A stretch of 64,000 nt of DNA, taken from positions 97,799,501-97,863,500 of the forward strand of contig NC_133026.1 of the NCBI RefSeq assembly GCF_048771995.1, given 5' to 3'. The first letter of the stretch is position 1. Each line of letters begins with the position of its first letter. The notes beneath the pieces are model-generated. The model worked only from the letters and a program-made list of their open reading frames with translations. It did not search any database and had not been told where the DNA came from. The DNA is from Taeniopygia guttata. Its lineage: Eukaryota > Chordata > Aves > Passeriformes > Estrildidae. This document shows positions 63,256-64,000 of this stretch, piece after piece. Position numbers and translations under genes: made by a program.

Positions 63256-64000
63256 TGCCACTCCTTTTTATATTCCTTGGTCCTAGGCAGAGATACTCCA
63301 GTCGTCTCCTTGCCCTACTTACAGTACAAAACATTTGTCCTCTATGTGCAAGTACAGTGGCAATGAAAGAAATGCGGTTTTATATGAGAGGGTTCATTTT
63401 TTTGTTGTTCCTTTATAAGCAAAAAACTAGAAACCCCTGTAAATGGACCATATTCATCCAAATAACAGAAAAGACTGGTACACAGTGGTGACGTAACTCA
63501 TTATGTACTTCTGAACATATCTCACTAATAAAAGAAAAGAGGACAAAAAACCCCACCTGTTTATCCTTGTAAAGCCTATTCTCTGGAGATACAAGTTTTA
63601 TTCCTATTGGAAAAAAATCCTTTTGTGACATGAAACTTTTAATTTATGGTACTTCATCTCTAAATTGGGATGAAAACGCATTTATATGCTCTAAAATAGT
63701 GTTATATATACATATATTTTGAGACTTTTTGTGATCTTAAAAATGTATTAGAGAAGCACACAGAATTATCTTGTATACTATAGTGTAGTTTATGTTCTAG
63801 TTGTATTTAATACCTGCATTTATAACATAGTAAATGATCAAGACAAATTAAAGTTTTTATTTGGTTGGCTCCTTTTTTTATTCTTCTTTGAATGAAGTAA
63901 TGCAACTTTCAGTTCTTCTAAAATTCCTGCAAGACTGACTTGTTTTTAAGTAGCTTAACAGAAATACAATGATGTGTCAGAGCATGCTGTTCCTTTAAGA
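63256..64000. other. AT-rich unique DNA, no gene seen
   Basis: No gene, element or clear regulatory signal was found up to the window end. Confidence 0.6.

Overview
This window looks like bird nuclear DNA. No complete protein-coding gene could be recognised. By eye the sequence is about two-thirds A+T, poor in CpG, and full of A/T runs, with only short open frames. The assignment to birds rests on the repeats. There are several CR1-type LINE fragments, some ending in the typical CR1 tail of ATTCTATGATTCT-like octamers. There are also several LTRs of avian endogenous-retrovirus type. I could not identify the species; a passerine or another neoavian is plausible. The DNA could be a gene desert or the inside of a very large intron.

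Layout. 1-10 kb: AT-rich unique DNA, a decayed LTR 3' half (about 2.38-2.64 kb), an (AT)n tract at 9.5 kb and an AT-rich tandem repeat at 9.8 kb. 10.2-10.65 kb: antisense CR1 fragment. 12.98-13.56 kb: two short stretches with good splice-site context whose reading phases fit together (possible exons, unproven). 16.36-18.32 kb: the longest CR1 copy, about 2 kb from the middle of ORF2 to the 3' end, with many frame breaks. 19-26 kb: mostly unique, with a few more GC-rich patches that look like conserved non-coding DNA and a possible terminal exon at 25.93 kb. 30.1-30.75 kb: a more GC-rich patch with an open minus-strand segment. 34.15-34.54 kb: a CR1 3' end. 41.96-42.80 kb: a minus-strand remnant of an endogenous retrovirus, with an LTR, leader and gag start. 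43.3-43.87 kb: enhancer-like unique DNA. 43.90-44.49 kb: solo LTR. 44.69-45.12 kb: antisense CR1. 47.67 kb: (AGAT)13. 53.27-53.82 kb: another LTR of the same family as the 44 kb one, carrying a 41-bp segment that is an exact inverted copy of flanking DNA about 0.36 kb downstream. 58.6-59.37, 61.92-62.04 and 62.35-62.45 kb: CR1 3' ends. 62.8-63.25 kb: a probable further LTR.

The retroelements are all broken. The CR1 copies lack intact ORFs, and the gag remnant is a matrix-like N-terminus without the rest of the provirus. No operons, CRISPR arrays, rRNA genes or convincing tRNA genes are present. I did not find a new biological system. The most distinctive observation is the templated inverted insertion at 53.5/53.9 kb, followed by the gag-bearing retroviral remnant and the phase-compatible exon candidates. 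CR1 and LTR calls come from recognising family patterns by eye; element ends are approximate and no database search was run.
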